63,804 nt of DNA. Source: Rhodocyclaceae bacterium (GTDB taxonomy: Bacteria; Pseudomonadota; Gammaproteobacteria; Burkholderiales; Rhodocyclaceae). The translations under genes were made by a program, and so were the position numbers. Below are positions 1 to 9,080 of the stretch, in pieces; the stretch's first letter is position 1; every line of letters begins with the position of its first letter. The stretch covers positions 1 to 63,804 of the forward strand of contig JAGRGD010000225.1 of assembly GCA_020445665.1 (NCBI GenBank), written 5' to 3'. The notes under the pieces were generated by a model that was given only the letters and a program-made list of their open reading frames with translations, was not told the origin of the DNA and ran no database searches.

Positions 1-471
1 GTGTCGCCAGCCGCGCACCAGGCCGCCAATGCGCTGGTGGAGCGTGGCCGGGTCGGCGGTGGATTCGAGGACGTGCTGCAGGGCTTCGCGCTTGCGCGCC
101 GCAGTCAGGCCGTGGTGAACACGCTGGTACTCGGCCATCAGGTCGCGAATGGCGGGCCCCCAGGCGAGCGGCTTGTCACTTTCGTTGCCGGCGCACAGTT
201 CAACGATCAGGGCCTCGAAGGCCTCCCAGCTGCCTTTCGCGACGCTCTGCTCGAAGCGGCGCGCCATGCGCGCGCGTTCGGTGGTGTCCTTGGGCAGGCT
301 CGCGGCGAGCGCCTTCAGTTTGCGCGCCGGGTAGGCTTCCTGGGGCGCGGTGCCGGCCACCTCGTGGTAGATCCGCTCGAAATTCGCCGGGGTCGGCGGC
401 ACCCGCCGCTGGGCGAGCAGGCGGAAGGTCTCGCGGGCAATCTCGGAGGGGTTGTTTCGATCGATCGCCAT
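1..471 (-). CDS. Partial protein, N-terminal region of a probable diguanylate cyclase
   Basis: The frame is open from an ATG at 471-469 to the window edge (157 codons), so the C-terminus is missing. It begins MAIDRNNPSEIARETFRLL and contains the motif PPTPANFERIYHEVAGT. From memory, that motif is typical of the helical N-terminal region of many betaproteobacterial GGDEF proteins. No GGDEF motif is visible because the gene is cut, so the diguanylate cyclase assignment rests on this N-terminal resemblance alone. It lies 81 nt downstream of the response regulator gene on the same strand and could be co-transcribed with it. The overlapping plus-strand frames here read as arginine/alanine-rich shadows. 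Confidence 0.55.
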   Translation of the reverse strand, partial: MAIDRNNPSEIARETFRLLAQRRVPPTPANFERIYHEVAGTAPQEAYPARKLKALAASLPKDTTERARMARRFEQSVAKGSWEAFEALIVELCAGNESDKPLAWGPAIRDLMAEYQRVHHGLTAARKREALQHVLESTADPATLHQRIGGLVRGWRH

Positions 472-552
472 GACGATGGAGCAGAGTCGGGACAGATCCC
501 AATCAACGGCGCGACAGGGGACGACTTGAGGCGCGAGTGCGCGGCGACCCGA

Positions 553-1194
553 TCACTCGACGAGACCGTGCTTGAGTCCGTAGTGGGTCAGCTCGGCATT
601 GTTGGACAGGCGCATCTTCTCGAGCAGCCGGGCCCGATAGACGCTGACCGTCTTGACGCTGAGGTTCAGCTCCTCGCCGATCTGGGTCAGGGTCTTGCCC
701 GACGCGATCAGGCACAGGGTCTGGTACTCGCGGTCGGACAGGCGCTCGTGGAGCGGGCGGTCGTCGTCGTCGGTGATGGCGTTGGCCAGCTCCTCGGCCA
801 GGGAGGCCGAGACGTACTTCTTGCCGCCGGCCACCTGGCGGATCGCGGTCACCAGCTGGTCCGGCGCACTCTGCTTGTTGAGGTAGCCCGCGGCGCCGGC
901 CTTCAGTGCGCGGATCGCGTACTGCTCTTCCGGATACATGCTGAGCATCAGCACGGGCAGGCGGGGGAACTCCTTGCGGATCAGCTTGAGGGCGTCGATG
1001 CCGTTGCGGTCGGGCATCGAGACGTCCATCAGCACCACGTCGTAGCTGGCCTGACGCAACTGCTGCAGGGCCTCGACCCCGTTGCCCGCCTCACCGGCGA
1101 CGGCGAGATCGTCGGTGTCCGACAGGATCTGTCGTAGCCCCTGCCGGACGATCGAGTGGTCGTCCGCGATCAGGACGCGGATCTGCTTGCTCAT
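553..1194 (-). CDS. NarL/FixJ-family two-component response regulator
   Basis: 213 aa, a normal length for the family. Residues 1-125 form a receiver domain with acidic residues D11/D12, the phospho-acceptor D57 in LMDVSMP, and the conserved lysine K107. Residues about 150-205 form a LuxR-type helix-turn-helix (LSDREYQTLCLIASGKT, then QIGEELNLSVKTVSVYR). The start codon follows directly after the stop codon of the sensor kinase gene, so the two are a cognate pair and probably translationally coupled. The protein should bind DNA when phosphorylated. Its targets cannot be read from the sequence. Confidence 0.93.
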   Translation of the reverse strand: MSKQIRVLIADDHSIVRQGLRQILSDTDDLAVAGEAGNGVEALQQLRQASYDVVLMDVSMPDRNGIDALKLIRKEFPRLPVLMLSMYPEEQYAIRALKAGAAGYLNKQSAPDQLVTAIRQVAGGKKYVSASLAEELANAITDDDDRPLHERLSDREYQTLCLIASGKTLTQIGEELNLSVKTVSVYRARLLEKMRLSNNAELTHYGLKHGLVE

Positions 1195-2751
1195 CTAGGT
1201 CTCCTCGGTCCGGATGTCCATCCCGGCATGAACCGGCAGCCGTGCGATCAGGCGCGCGCCGGCGGGGCGGCTGGTGTCGTGCGCGAAGCTGCCGCCCAGA
1301 CTGGTGAGCCGCTCCCGGATGCCCCGCAGGCCGAAGGAGCGGGGCTTGTTCAGGTCGTCCGCGGCGATGCCACAGCCGTTGTCCGCGATGTCCAGGATGA
1401 CGTCGTCGCCTTCCTCGGTGAGCCGCACCTCGACCCGGTCGGCGCCGGCATGCTTACTGATGTTGGTCAGCGCTTCCTGGAAAATCCGGAAGAGGGCGAT
1501 CGAGGCGGATTCGGCCAGCTCGATGTCGTGGTCCGCGCAGAGGATCTCGCAGGGGATGCCGGTGCGCTGGGTGAAATCCTCGGCCTGGCCCTCGATCGCG
1601 GCTGCGAGGCCGAAGTCGCGCAGGATGCCGGGGCGCAGTTCGCGGGTGACGCGTCCGACCGTCTCGATGCCCTCGTCAACCAGCCTGCCCAGGGCGGCAG
1701 CCCGCTGCGCCAGTGTCTCGGGTGGGGCGTCGAGCTTGTTGGCGAGCATCGCGATCTCGAACTTCATGGCCACCAGGTGCCCGCCCAGCACATCATGGAC
1801 ATCGCGCGCGATGCGCTCCCGCTCCTCCTCCTTGACGTGCTGGAGGTGGTTGGACAGTTCGGCCAGCTGGCGCTGGGATTCGCGCAATTCGGTCTCCGCC
1901 TGCTTGCTCTGGGTGATATTCCACATCACCCCTTCCCAGGCCATGCTGCCACCGGCGAGCAGGCGGGCGGAGGCGCGCAGGTTGATCCACTTGACGCCGC
2001 CGCGCGGGGTGCACACCCGGCCCTCCCAGTTGATCCGTGCGCCCGCTTCGCCGGCCCGGCCGAGGGCCTGCAGGAAGCTCTCCCGGTCCTCCGACAGGAC
2101 CCGGCGCGTGAAGCCGTCGGGCTGGCTGGCGAGCTTGTCGGCCGAGACGCCGAGCAGCATTTCGCAGGCGTCGCTGGCGAAGGGGAAGAGCAGGCCGCCG
2201 TCGGGCGAGCGCACCATCTGGAAGATCAGACCGGGGGTGTTGGAGGCCAGGGATCGCAGGCGGGCCTCGTTCTCGCGCAGGGTCTCCTCGGCAGCGCGCC
2301 GGCTGTTGCGGTTCTCGGCCTCCCGCAGCTCCCGCTCGACCGCCGGCAGGAGGCGCTCGAGGTGGTTCTTGTTGAGGTAGTCATGGGCCCCCGCGCGCAT
2401 CGCGGCGATCGCCTTGTCCTCCTCGATCTGGCCCGAGACGATGATGAACGGGATGTCGCGGCCGGTCTCCTGCACCAGGTTGAGGGCGGCCATCGCATCA
2501 AAGCCGGGCATCCGGTGGTCGCACAGGATCAGGTCCCAGGGCTGCGCCGTCAGGGCGGCACGCATTTCGTTTCCGGAGCACACCTGCCGGCTGCGCACCT
2601 CGTAGCCGGCGAGCCGGAAGCGCCGCAGCAGCAGGAAGGCATCGTCCTCGCTGTCCTCGATCAGCAGCACCGAGAGGGCGCGGGCGGGCGGCTGAACCGC
2701 CTCGGACGGCGGTGCGCCCGCGCTGTCGTGCATCGCGTCAACCGTGGGCAT
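1195..2751 (-). CDS. Hybrid sensor histidine kinase: receiver, PAS, HisKA_3, HATPase
   Basis: 518 aa from the ATG at 2751. A GGAGGG ribosome binding site sits just upstream, which favours this start over a longer frame reaching 2829. An N-terminal receiver domain (residues about 25-145) has the acceptor D78 in DLILCDHRMP. A PAS-like segment follows (about 160-285). Then comes a NarX/DesK-type dimerisation domain with phospho-acceptor H319 (RIARDVHDVLGGH), and a C-terminal ATPase with N box (FQEALTNISKHA) and G box (DNGCGIAADD). There are no transmembrane segments, so it is probably a cytosolic kinase whose own receiver tunes its activity. It overlaps the upstream DUF808 gene by 14 nt and abuts the response regulator. 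The signal is unknown. Confidence 0.9.
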   Translation of the reverse strand: MPTVDAMHDSAGAPPSEAVQPPARALSVLLIEDSEDDAFLLLRRFRLAGYEVRSRQVCSGNEMRAALTAQPWDLILCDHRMPGFDAMAALNLVQETGRDIPFIIVSGQIEEDKAIAAMRAGAHDYLNKNHLERLLPAVERELREAENRNSRRAAEETLRENEARLRSLASNTPGLIFQMVRSPDGGLLFPFASDACEMLLGVSADKLASQPDGFTRRVLSEDRESFLQALGRAGEAGARINWEGRVCTPRGGVKWINLRASARLLAGGSMAWEGVMWNITQSKQAETELRESQRQLAELSNHLQHVKEEERERIARDVHDVLGGHLVAMKFEIAMLANKLDAPPETLAQRAAALGRLVDEGIETVGRVTRELRPGILRDFGLAAAIEGQAEDFTQRTGIPCEILCADHDIELAESASIALFRIFQEALTNISKHAGADRVEVRLTEEGDDVILDIADNGCGIAADDLNKPRSFGLRGIRERLTSLGGSFAHDTSRPAGARLIARLPVHAGMDIRTEET

Positions 2752-3661
2752 GGGACCCTCCACGCAGGCGGCCGACCAGGCGCACACCGGCCAGCACCAG
2801 CGCGCCGGCGACCAGTCCGACCACGGCATTGAGGCCCATTTCGGTAAGGGTCGAGAGCACGCCCGAAAGACCGTGGAGCGTTTCCTGGACCCAGTGATGC
2901 AGCGGGCCCACGCCGTGCACCAGGATGCCGCCCCCGACCAGGAACATCGCCGCGGTGCCGGCGACCGACAGACCTTTCATCAGCCACGGCGCCGCGCGCA
3001 GGATGGCGTTGCCGATCGCGCTCGCGGCCGCGCTGCCCTTCTGGCTCAGGTAAAGCCCCAGGTCGTCGAGCTTGACGATCGCCGCGACGAGGCCGTACAC
3101 CCCGGCGGTCATCAGGATCGCGATACCGACCAGCACGGCCACCCGGGTGACCAGTTCGGCCTCCGCCACGGTGCCGAGGGTGATCGCGATGATCTCGGCC
3201 GAGAGGATGAAATCGGTGCGGATCGCCCCCTGGATCTTCTGCTTCTCGAGGACCACCAGGTCGACCCCGGGGGCCCGCACCGCCTCGGCCAGGGCCGCCT
3301 TGTGGGCGGCTTCCTCGTCGGCGTCGTGGAGGAATCGGTGGGCCAGCTTCTCGAAGCCCTCGAAGCACAGGAAGGCACCGCCGACCATCAGCAGCGGCAT
3401 CACCGCCCATGGGGCGAAGGCACTGATCAGCAGCGCGAGGGGGACGAGGATTGCCTTGTTGCGAAAGGAGCCCTTGGCCACCGCCCAGACCACCGGGATC
3501 TCCCGTTCGGCGGACACGCCGGTGACCTGCTGTGCGTTGAGCGCCAGGTCGTCGCCGAGCACGCCAGCCGTCTTCTTGGTGGCGACCTTGGTCAGCACCG
3601 CGACATCGTCGAGCACCGTCGCGATGTCGTCGAGCAGGGCCAGGAGACTGGCGGCGGCCAT
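2738..3661 (-). CDS. DUF808 family inner-membrane protein (YedI-like)
   Basis: 307 aa starting at MAAASLLALLDDIATVLDDVA, close to the roughly 305 aa of E. coli YedI. A longer frame up to 3736 would add an arginine-rich, non-conserved extension, so the internal ATG is preferred. The DUF808 signature shows in the N-terminal DDIATVLDDVAVLTKVA, the GVLGDDLALNA motif and LEKQKIQGAIRTDFILSAE. Several hydrophobic stretches follow (LVPLALLISAFAPW, VLVGIAILMTAGVYGLV, VVGLVAGALVLAGV). The family's function is unknown. Its place at the head of a two-component operon is only context. Confidence 0.85.
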   Translation of the reverse strand: MAAASLLALLDDIATVLDDVAVLTKVATKKTAGVLGDDLALNAQQVTGVSAEREIPVVWAVAKGSFRNKAILVPLALLISAFAPWAVMPLLMVGGAFLCFEGFEKLAHRFLHDADEEAAHKAALAEAVRAPGVDLVVLEKQKIQGAIRTDFILSAEIIAITLGTVAEAELVTRVAVLVGIAILMTAGVYGLVAAIVKLDDLGLYLSQKGSAAASAIGNAILRAAPWLMKGLSVAGTAAMFLVGGGILVHGVGPLHHWVQETLHGLSGVLSTLTEMGLNAVVGLVAGALVLAGVRLVGRLRGGSHAHG

Positions 3662-3686
3662 CAGGGGGCTCCGGTCGGGTCGGTGC

Positions 3687-4811
3687 TCAAAGGGCGCCCA
3701 GAGCCGATCGCAGGCGCGCGACCGCGCCTTCGACATCGTGCAGCTTGTCGAGGCCGAAAAGCCCGATGCGGAAGGTCCGGAAGTCGGCCGGCTCGTCGCA
3801 CTGGAGGGGCACCCCGGCGGCGGTCTGGAGGCCCTGGGCGACGAACTTCTTGCCGCTGTGCAGCTCGGCGTCGTCGGTGTAGCTCACGACCACGCCCGGC
3901 GCCTGGAAGCCCCTGGCGGCGACACTGATGAAGCCGGCGCCTTCCAGCAGGTCGCGCACCCGCCGGCCGAGTTCGAGTTGCTCGTCGCGTACCTTGTCGA
4001 AGCCGTAGGCCTCGGTTTCAAGCATCACGTCGCGGCACCGGCGCAGGGCATCGGTGGGCATCGTGGCGTGGTAGGCGTGGCCGCCGTTCTCATAGGCCTG
4101 CATGATCTGGTGCCACTTCTTCAGGTCGCAGGCGAAGCTGGTGCTGGTGGTGTCGTCCAGGCGCGCGAGGGCGCCTTCGCCGAGCATCACCAGGCCGGCG
4201 CAGGGCGAGCCGCTCCAGCCTTTCTGCGGCGCGCTGACGAGGACGTCTACGCCGAGGGCCCGCATGTCCACCCAGAGGGTGCCCGACGCGATGCAGTCGA
4301 GCACGAAGAGGCCGCCGACGGCATGGACGGCATCCGCGACCGCCCGCAGGTAGTCGTCGGGCAGCATCATGCCGGCGCTGGTTTCCACGTGCGGAGCGAA
4401 GACCACCTCGGGTTTGAAATCGCGGATCGTCGCGACCACCTCGTCGATCGGGGCCGGCGTGAATGGCGCCTGATGCTCGTCGGTGATGCGCCGGGCCTTG
4501 AGCACGCGCTCCTCGCTCGCGATGCCGCCCATCTCGAGGATCTGCGTCCATCGGAAGCTGAACCAGCCGTTGCGGATCACCAGGCAGCGCTTGCCGGTGG
4601 CGAACTGGCGGGCCACCGCCTCCATGCCAAAGGTGCCCGAGCCGGGCACCACGACTGCGGCGGAGGCGTTGTATACCTGCTTCAGAATGCGCGAGATGTC
4701 GCGCATGACGCCCTGGAAGCTCTGCGACATGTGGTTGAGGGCGCGGTCGGTATACACCACCGAGTATTCCAGCAGGCCGTCCGGGTCGACGTCGGGCAGC
4801 AGTCCGGGCAT
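3687..4811 (-). CDS. Class V aminotransferase, alanine/serine-glyoxylate aminotransferase family
   Basis: 374 aa, fold-type I PLP enzyme. The Schiff-base lysine lies in SAPQKGWSG, and the PLP-binding aspartate lies in LFVLDCIASGT. Family members transfer an amino group from alanine or serine to glyoxylate. Serine-glyoxylate aminotransferase is a step of the serine cycle in methylotrophs, and malate synthase in this window also consumes glyoxylate. That link is suggestive only. The substrate cannot be settled by eye, and 2-aminoethylphosphonate or phosphoserine relatives are not excluded. The gene is transcribed toward the DUF808 gene, with 25 nt between them. Confidence 0.82.
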   Translation of the reverse strand: MPGLLPDVDPDGLLEYSVVYTDRALNHMSQSFQGVMRDISRILKQVYNASAAVVVPGSGTFGMEAVARQFATGKRCLVIRNGWFSFRWTQILEMGGIASEERVLKARRITDEHQAPFTPAPIDEVVATIRDFKPEVVFAPHVETSAGMMLPDDYLRAVADAVHAVGGLFVLDCIASGTLWVDMRALGVDVLVSAPQKGWSGSPCAGLVMLGEGALARLDDTTSTSFACDLKKWHQIMQAYENGGHAYHATMPTDALRRCRDVMLETEAYGFDKVRDEQLELGRRVRDLLEGAGFISVAARGFQAPGVVVSYTDDAELHSGKKFVAQGLQTAAGVPLQCDEPADFRTFRIGLFGLDKLHDVEGAVARLRSALGAL

Positions 4812-5003
4812 GTCTGTCTCCTGTTCGCGTGGGGCGAGTCATTGTTCTGTCAGCCCGCTAGGATAACGCGAAGGGGCCGAATTGCTTAAGTGGCGTCCGG
4901 CGCCTTTCTGGGTCGCCGCCAACTGTGGCACAGTCGCCGCGGGGCCGTCGCCGGACGCGGCAGTAGCGGCCACCGGCCGGCATCGACGCGGGAGAGTCCA
5001 CAC

Positions 5004-5606
5004 GTGAAAGTCATTGGCAAGATATTCGCAACCGGCCTGCTGGCGGTGGTGCCGATCGGGGCAACGCTGTACCTGCTGGTCTGGATGTTTACGACCGCCG
5101 AATCCCTGTTCGGCGCGCTGCTTGTCGAACTCGTTCCCACCGGCATGCGCTTTCCCGGCATTGGCGTCCTGCTCGGCCTGTTCTCGATCTTCTGTGTCGG
5201 CCTGATGATGCGGGCCTGGCTGTTCCGCAAGCTGTTTCACCGCATCGAGGACGCGGTGATGTCGATTCCGCTCGTGAAATCGGTCTATTCAGCGCTGCGC
5301 GACTTCTTCGGCCTGATCACCCAGGACGGGCAGCAGGACCTGCTGAGGGTCGTTGCGGTGACGCTTCCGGGCAGCGACATGCGACTGATCGGCTTTGTCA
5401 CCCGGACCGACTTCTCGATGCTGCCCGCCGGTATCGCCCGGGAGGGCGACGTGATGGTCTATTGTCCGATGAGCTACCAGATCGGCGGGTACACGCTGCT
5501 CGTCCCCGAGACCCAGCTCGAACCGCTCGACATGCCCCGCGAGGCGGCCATGCGCTTTGCGCTGACCGCCGGGGTCAACGCCGGGCCACCGCGGCGCCAG
5601 GGCTGA
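5004..5606 (+). CDS. DUF502 family membrane protein
   Basis: 200 aa from a GTG start at 5004, preceded by GGGAGAG. The 38 codons upstream in the same frame are low-complexity and unlike the family. Hydrophobic segments lie at the N-terminus (IFATGLLAVVPIGATLYLLVW) and around residues 50-75 (FPGIGVLLGLFSIFCVGLMM). The DUF502 motifs IPLVKSVYSALRDF and the GFVTRTDFS...VMVYCPMSYQIGG region are clear. The molecular function is unknown. The gene stands alone between a divergent aminotransferase gene and the glutathione S-transferase pair. Confidence 0.87.
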   Translation: MKVIGKIFATGLLAVVPIGATLYLLVWMFTTAESLFGALLVELVPTGMRFPGIGVLLGLFSIFCVGLMMRAWLFRKLFHRIEDAVMSIPLVKSVYSALRDFFGLITQDGQQDLLRVVAVTLPGSDMRLIGFVTRTDFSMLPAGIAREGDVMVYCPMSYQIGGYTLLVPETQLEPLDMPREAAMRFALTAGVNAGPPRRQG

Positions 5607-5696
5607 GCCGAGGCGCGCTGCTTCGGGAACACACGGCCCGCGCCACCCGTCCCACTGACAGAATTCACAAGACTCGCGGAAGCGTGGAGACCCCTC

Positions 5697-6434
5697 TTGA
5701 TCGATCTCTACACGGCGGCGACGCCCAACGGCCACAAGATCTCCATTGCACTGGAGGAACTGGCGCTGCCCTATGCGCTGCATGTGCTCGACCTGGCGGC
5801 GCTGGAGCAGAAACAGCCCTGGTATCTGGCGATCAATCCGAACGGACGCATTCCGGCGATCATCGATCGGGAGGCCGGCGGGTTCGCAGTCTTCGAGTCG
5901 GGCGCCATCTTGATCTACCTCGCCGAGAAGGCCGGGCGCCTGCTGCCCGAGGACGCGCAGGCGCGCTCCCGGGTGATGCAGTGGCTGATGTTCCAGATGG
6001 GCGGCGTCGGCCCCATGATGGGGCAGGCGAATGTCTTTCACCGCTACTTTCCGGAGCGCATCCCGGCCGCGATCGATCGCTACCAGGGGGAAGTGCGGCG
6101 CCTCTTCGAGGTGCTCGACAAGCACCTGGCAGGTCGCGACTACCTTGCCGGAGACTACTCCATCGCCGATATTGCAAACTGGGCCTGGGTCCGGACCTAC
6201 CGCTGGTCGGGCGTCTCCGTGGATGGACTGCCTCATCTGCGCGCCTGGCTCGACCGGATCCGTGCGCGGCCGGCGGTGCAGCGGGGCATCGAGCGGCCGC
6301 CCTCGGCGATCGACTCCCGGCAGGAAGGCGGCGATGCGGCGCGGCGCTTCATCGACGGGGCGCGCAACATGATGGAGACCGGCCGGCCGCGAGGGGACGG
6401 CAGGTCGGGTTCCGGGCAGGAGGAGGGTGCATGA
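5697..6434 (+). CDS. Glutathione S-transferase family protein (Nu-class/YfcG-like)
   Basis: 245 aa from a TTG start with GGAG about 7 nt upstream. The N-terminal thioredoxin-like domain carries [20 protein letters not shown], the cis-proline loop NPNGRIPAI and the glutathione-binding [13 protein letters not shown]. The C-terminal helical domain has the conserved [11 protein letters not shown]. The TPNGHK start region and [16 protein letters not shown] match YghU/YfcG-type disulfide reductases. The last 40 residues are hydrophilic and look like a non-conserved tail. The stop overlaps the next gene's start as ATGA, so this and the following GST gene form one transcript. Confidence 0.86.
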   Translation: MIDLYTAATPNGHKISIALEELALPYALHVLDLAALEQKQPWYLAINPNGRIPAIIDREAGGFAVFESGAILIYLAEKAGRLLPEDAQARSRVMQWLMFQMGGVGPMMGQANVFHRYFPERIPAAIDRYQGEVRRLFEVLDKHLAGRDYLAGDYSIADIANWAWVRTYRWSGVSVDGLPHLRAWLDRIRARPAVQRGIERPPSAIDSRQEGGDAARRFIDGARNMMETGRPRGDGRSGSGQEEGA

Positions 6435-7054
6435 GGCTTTTTGTATCGGAACGGGCGCCGAACCCGCGGCGCGTGCAGATGTTCGTGGCCGAGAAGGGCA
6501 TCGGCGACATCGAGCCGGTCGTCGTCGCGATTGGTCAGGACGAGCACAAGCGCCCCGAATTTCTCGCCCGCAACCCGATGGCCCGCCTGCCGGTGCTGGA
6601 ACTCGACGACGGCCGCAGCCTGTGCGAGACCCGGGCCATCTGCACCTATCTCGAAGGGCGATTTCCCGAACCGAACCTGATGGGCGTGGATGCCGAGGAG
6701 CGGGCCTTCATCGAGATGGCCGACCGGCGCATGGAGTGGTATCTGTTCCTCGCGATCGCCAACTGGATCCGTCACACCCACCCGGGACTGGCGCCCCTCG
6801 AGAGGCCCCAGTTCCCGGATTTTGGCGAGTCCCAGGCGGCGCGGGTCCGCGACGTGGCGCGCTGGCTCGATAGCGAACTCGCCAGTCAGCCGTGGGTGGC
6901 CGGCGAGCGCTTCACGATCGCCGACATCACGGCCTTCTGCGGTCTCGAGTTTGCCCGTGGGCTGAAGCGCTTTGTGCCACTCAAAGAGGGGTTCGAGCAC
7001 CTTCAGGCCTGGCGCGACCGGGTCGCCGCGCGCCCGAGCGCGTCGGCGTCATGA
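6431..7054 (+). CDS. Glutathione S-transferase family protein
   Basis: 207 aa with a strong GGAGGG ribosome binding site and a 4-nt ATGA overlap with the upstream GST gene. The N-terminal domain reads [22 protein letters not shown], then [26 protein letters not shown]. The C-terminal domain includes [17 protein letters not shown]. It differs from its neighbour, so the pair is not a recent duplication. The substrate is unknown. The family covers glutathione conjugation, disulfide reduction and ring-cleavage functions. Confidence 0.86.
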   Translation: MRLFVSERAPNPRRVQMFVAEKGIGDIEPVVVAIGQDEHKRPEFLARNPMARLPVLELDDGRSLCETRAICTYLEGRFPEPNLMGVDAEERAFIEMADRRMEWYLFLAIANWIRHTHPGLAPLERPQFPDFGESQAARVRDVARWLDSELASQPWVAGERFTIADITAFCGLEFARGLKRFVPLKEGFEHLQAWRDRVAARPSASAS

Positions 7055-7064
7055 GGGCAGACGG

Positions 7065-7988
7065 ATGAAGATCCTGATGCTGGGCGTGGGCGGTGTCGGA
7101 GGCTATTTCGGAGCCCGACTGGTGCAGGCAGGCGCCGACGTGACGTTTCTCGTGCGACCCGCGCGCCAGGCGCGCCTGGCGCGCGATGGCCTGCGGATCG
7201 AGAGTCCGTATGGCAACTTCCAGGTGTCGCCCCGCTGCGTGACCGCCGAGACCCTGAAGCCCGGCTATGACGTGATCGTGCTCGCGCCAAAGGCCTTCGA
7301 CCTCGATTCGGCCATCGACACCGTCGCGCCGGCCGTGGGAGCCGAGACCGTCGTACTGCCGTTTCTCAACGGCTGGAGCCATCTGGCCCTGCTTGACGCA
7401 CGCTTCGGGCCGTCGCGGGTCCTCGGCGGCGTCGCCCACATTGCCGGTGAGCTTGGCGCGGACGGGGTGGTGCGTCAGCTCAGCCACATACACAGCCTGA
7501 CGGTCGGCGGGCGGGACGACGCGACCCGGGCGGTGGCGGAGCGATTCATCGCGGCCTGCAGCGCGGCGCACTTCGACAGCACGCTGTCGCAGGACATCAC
7601 ACGCGTGCTGTGGGAGAAGTGGGTCTTCCTGGCGACGCTCGCTGGCGCCACGACCCTGATGGGCGCCCCGGTCGGCGCCATCGTCGCAACGCCCCATGGC
7701 GACGCGCTGATCCGGCGCCTGTATGGCGAATGCGTTGCCATCGCCGAGGCCGATGGGCGAGCGGTTTCCCGGGACGCCAGCGGCAAGGCGCTGGGGCTGC
7801 TGACCGAACCGGGCTCCGCCTTCACCGCCTCGATGCTGCGGGATCTGCAGGCGGGTCTGCCGACCGAGCACGAGCACGTGCTCGGAGCGCTCGTGCGGAT
7901 TGGCGAGGCACGCGCCTGCGATCTGCCCTTGCTGACCGCAGCCCTGGTCCATATGCAGGTGCGGGCCGCTGGATGCGGAGTGCCATGA
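7065..7988 (+). CDS. Ketopantoate reductase family (2-dehydropantoate 2-reductase-like)
   Basis: 307 aa, the usual length for PanE/ApbA family enzymes. The N-terminal Rossmann motif is GVGGVGGYFGARL. The conserved lysine of the active site is probably in VLAPKAFDLD, and the C-terminal dimerisation domain contains VLWEKWVFLATLAGATTL. The family reduces 2-dehydropantoate to pantoate with NADPH for coenzyme A synthesis. Many genomes carry paralogues of unproven substrate, so I do not assign panE. It starts 11 nt after the second GST gene and probably ends that operon. Confidence 0.85.
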   Translation: MKILMLGVGGVGGYFGARLVQAGADVTFLVRPARQARLARDGLRIESPYGNFQVSPRCVTAETLKPGYDVIVLAPKAFDLDSAIDTVAPAVGAETVVLPFLNGWSHLALLDARFGPSRVLGGVAHIAGELGADGVVRQLSHIHSLTVGGRDDATRAVAERFIAACSAAHFDSTLSQDITRVLWEKWVFLATLAGATTLMGAPVGAIVATPHGDALIRRLYGECVAIAEADGRAVSRDASGKALGLLTEPGSAFTASMLRDLQAGLPTEHEHVLGALVRIGEARACDLPLLTAALVHMQVRAAGCGVP

Positions 7989-8140
7989 TGGTGGGCCGCA
8001 GGCTTGCGACACAGGAAGTCACAAGCGGTGCAGGCCCGTCGTGGCGCCATTCCTGACGCAAGGCTCGCCATGTATGCTTTGATGTCATATCGACGGCCGA
8101 CCCCCTTGCCTGAGGGGTCGCGGACCCAGAGAGCGCGACC

Positions 8141-9010
8141 GTGAAGCATCCCTTCTTTGCCGACCTGTTCAAGGCCGATCCGGAGAAATACCCCTCCGAG
8201 CTGGAGGCCCGTTTCGAACGCATCCTCAACCGGATCGCCGAGTTGTGGCACAAGCCCGACATGGAGGCCTATTTCGACGACCTCCTGATCGACAAGCGGG
8301 GCGGCCGTCAGGGCTTTCCGCCCGAAGTCGGCGCCGAGATCTTCCGCCTCTTCAGGTGCTATGAGGACATGCGGCGCAATGGCGAGATCGACGACGTGTG
8401 GGCCCAGGAGCCCGAGCTGGAGGCCGACAAGACCTTCACCGCGGCGGATCTCGGCAAGGCCGTCGAGGCCAACGACCTCAAGCGGATTGCCGAGATTCTG
8501 GCCTCCGGCATGTCGGTGGACACCGTGCTGCCCAATGGCTGGACGCCGCTCCAGTGGGCGACCTTCTGCGCCTGCGAAGATGCTGCGATGCTGCTGGTCG
8601 AGAAAGGCGCCACGGTGGGTGTCGTCGACTCCGATGGCTACACGCCGCTGCACTGGGCCTGCCTCAACGGCTTCAACCGTGTCGTGCCTGCGCTGATTGA
8701 ACGGGGGGCCGGGGTGAACACCCCGACCCGCTTCGGCATTTCACCCCTGATGCAGGCCAGCGGACGCGGTCACGCCCAGGTGGCGAGGGTGCTGATCGAA
8801 AATTCCGCCCGGGTGAATCATCAGGACCGGGAGGGCTGGACACCGCTGCACAAGGCCGTCTCCAACGGCCATGTGGACGTCGCCAACCTGCTCTACAAGA
8901 ACGGCGCCAACCCGGGTCTGCCTCACAAGAGCGGGGTGACGGCCGCGGAGATCGCCCGCCAGTCCAAGCGCCCCGGCGTACGGCTGCTGTTCCGCGGCGA
9001 CGCGGCCTGA
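8141..9010 (+). CDS. Ankyrin-repeat protein
   Basis: 289 aa from a GTG start. The first 105 residues are a charged region without recognised motifs (FFADLFKADPEKYPSELEAR). Residues about 105-285 hold five or so ankyrin repeats, visible as GWTPLQWATFCACEDAAMLL, GYTPLHWACLNGFNRVVPAL, GISPLMQASGRGHAQVARVL and GWTPLHKAVSNGHVDVANLL. No signal peptide is seen, so it is probably a cytosolic protein-binding scaffold. The partner is unknown. It converges on glcB, whose terminator lies just beyond its stop. Confidence 0.86.
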   Translation: MKHPFFADLFKADPEKYPSELEARFERILNRIAELWHKPDMEAYFDDLLIDKRGGRQGFPPEVGAEIFRLFRCYEDMRRNGEIDDVWAQEPELEADKTFTAADLGKAVEANDLKRIAEILASGMSVDTVLPNGWTPLQWATFCACEDAAMLLVEKGATVGVVDSDGYTPLHWACLNGFNRVVPALIERGAGVNTPTRFGISPLMQASGRGHAQVARVLIENSARVNHQDREGWTPLHKAVSNGHVDVANLLYKNGANPGLPHKSGVTAAEIARQSKRPGVRLLFRGDAA

Positions 9011-9030
9011 AGGATCCGCAACCCCAGGTC

Positions 9031-9060
9031 GAAAAAAAACGGCTCCCGAGGGAGCCGTTG
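9031..9060 (-). terminator. Rho-independent terminator of glcB
   Basis: A perfect stem of AACGGCTCCC and GGGAGCCGTT with a 2-nt loop is followed, on the minus strand, by a run of eight T residues (the A run at 32-39 after 9000). It lies 21 nt after the glcB stop. On the plus strand the T run is missing, so it mainly serves glcB. Confidence 0.9.
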
Positions 9061-9080
9061 CTATTGGCGTCGCGAGAGAC

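Noticed and set aside
1-1137. A 378-codon plus-strand frame
   Set aside because: It overlaps a clear response regulator and the cut-off GGDEF-type protein on the other strand. Its composition fits a shadow frame.
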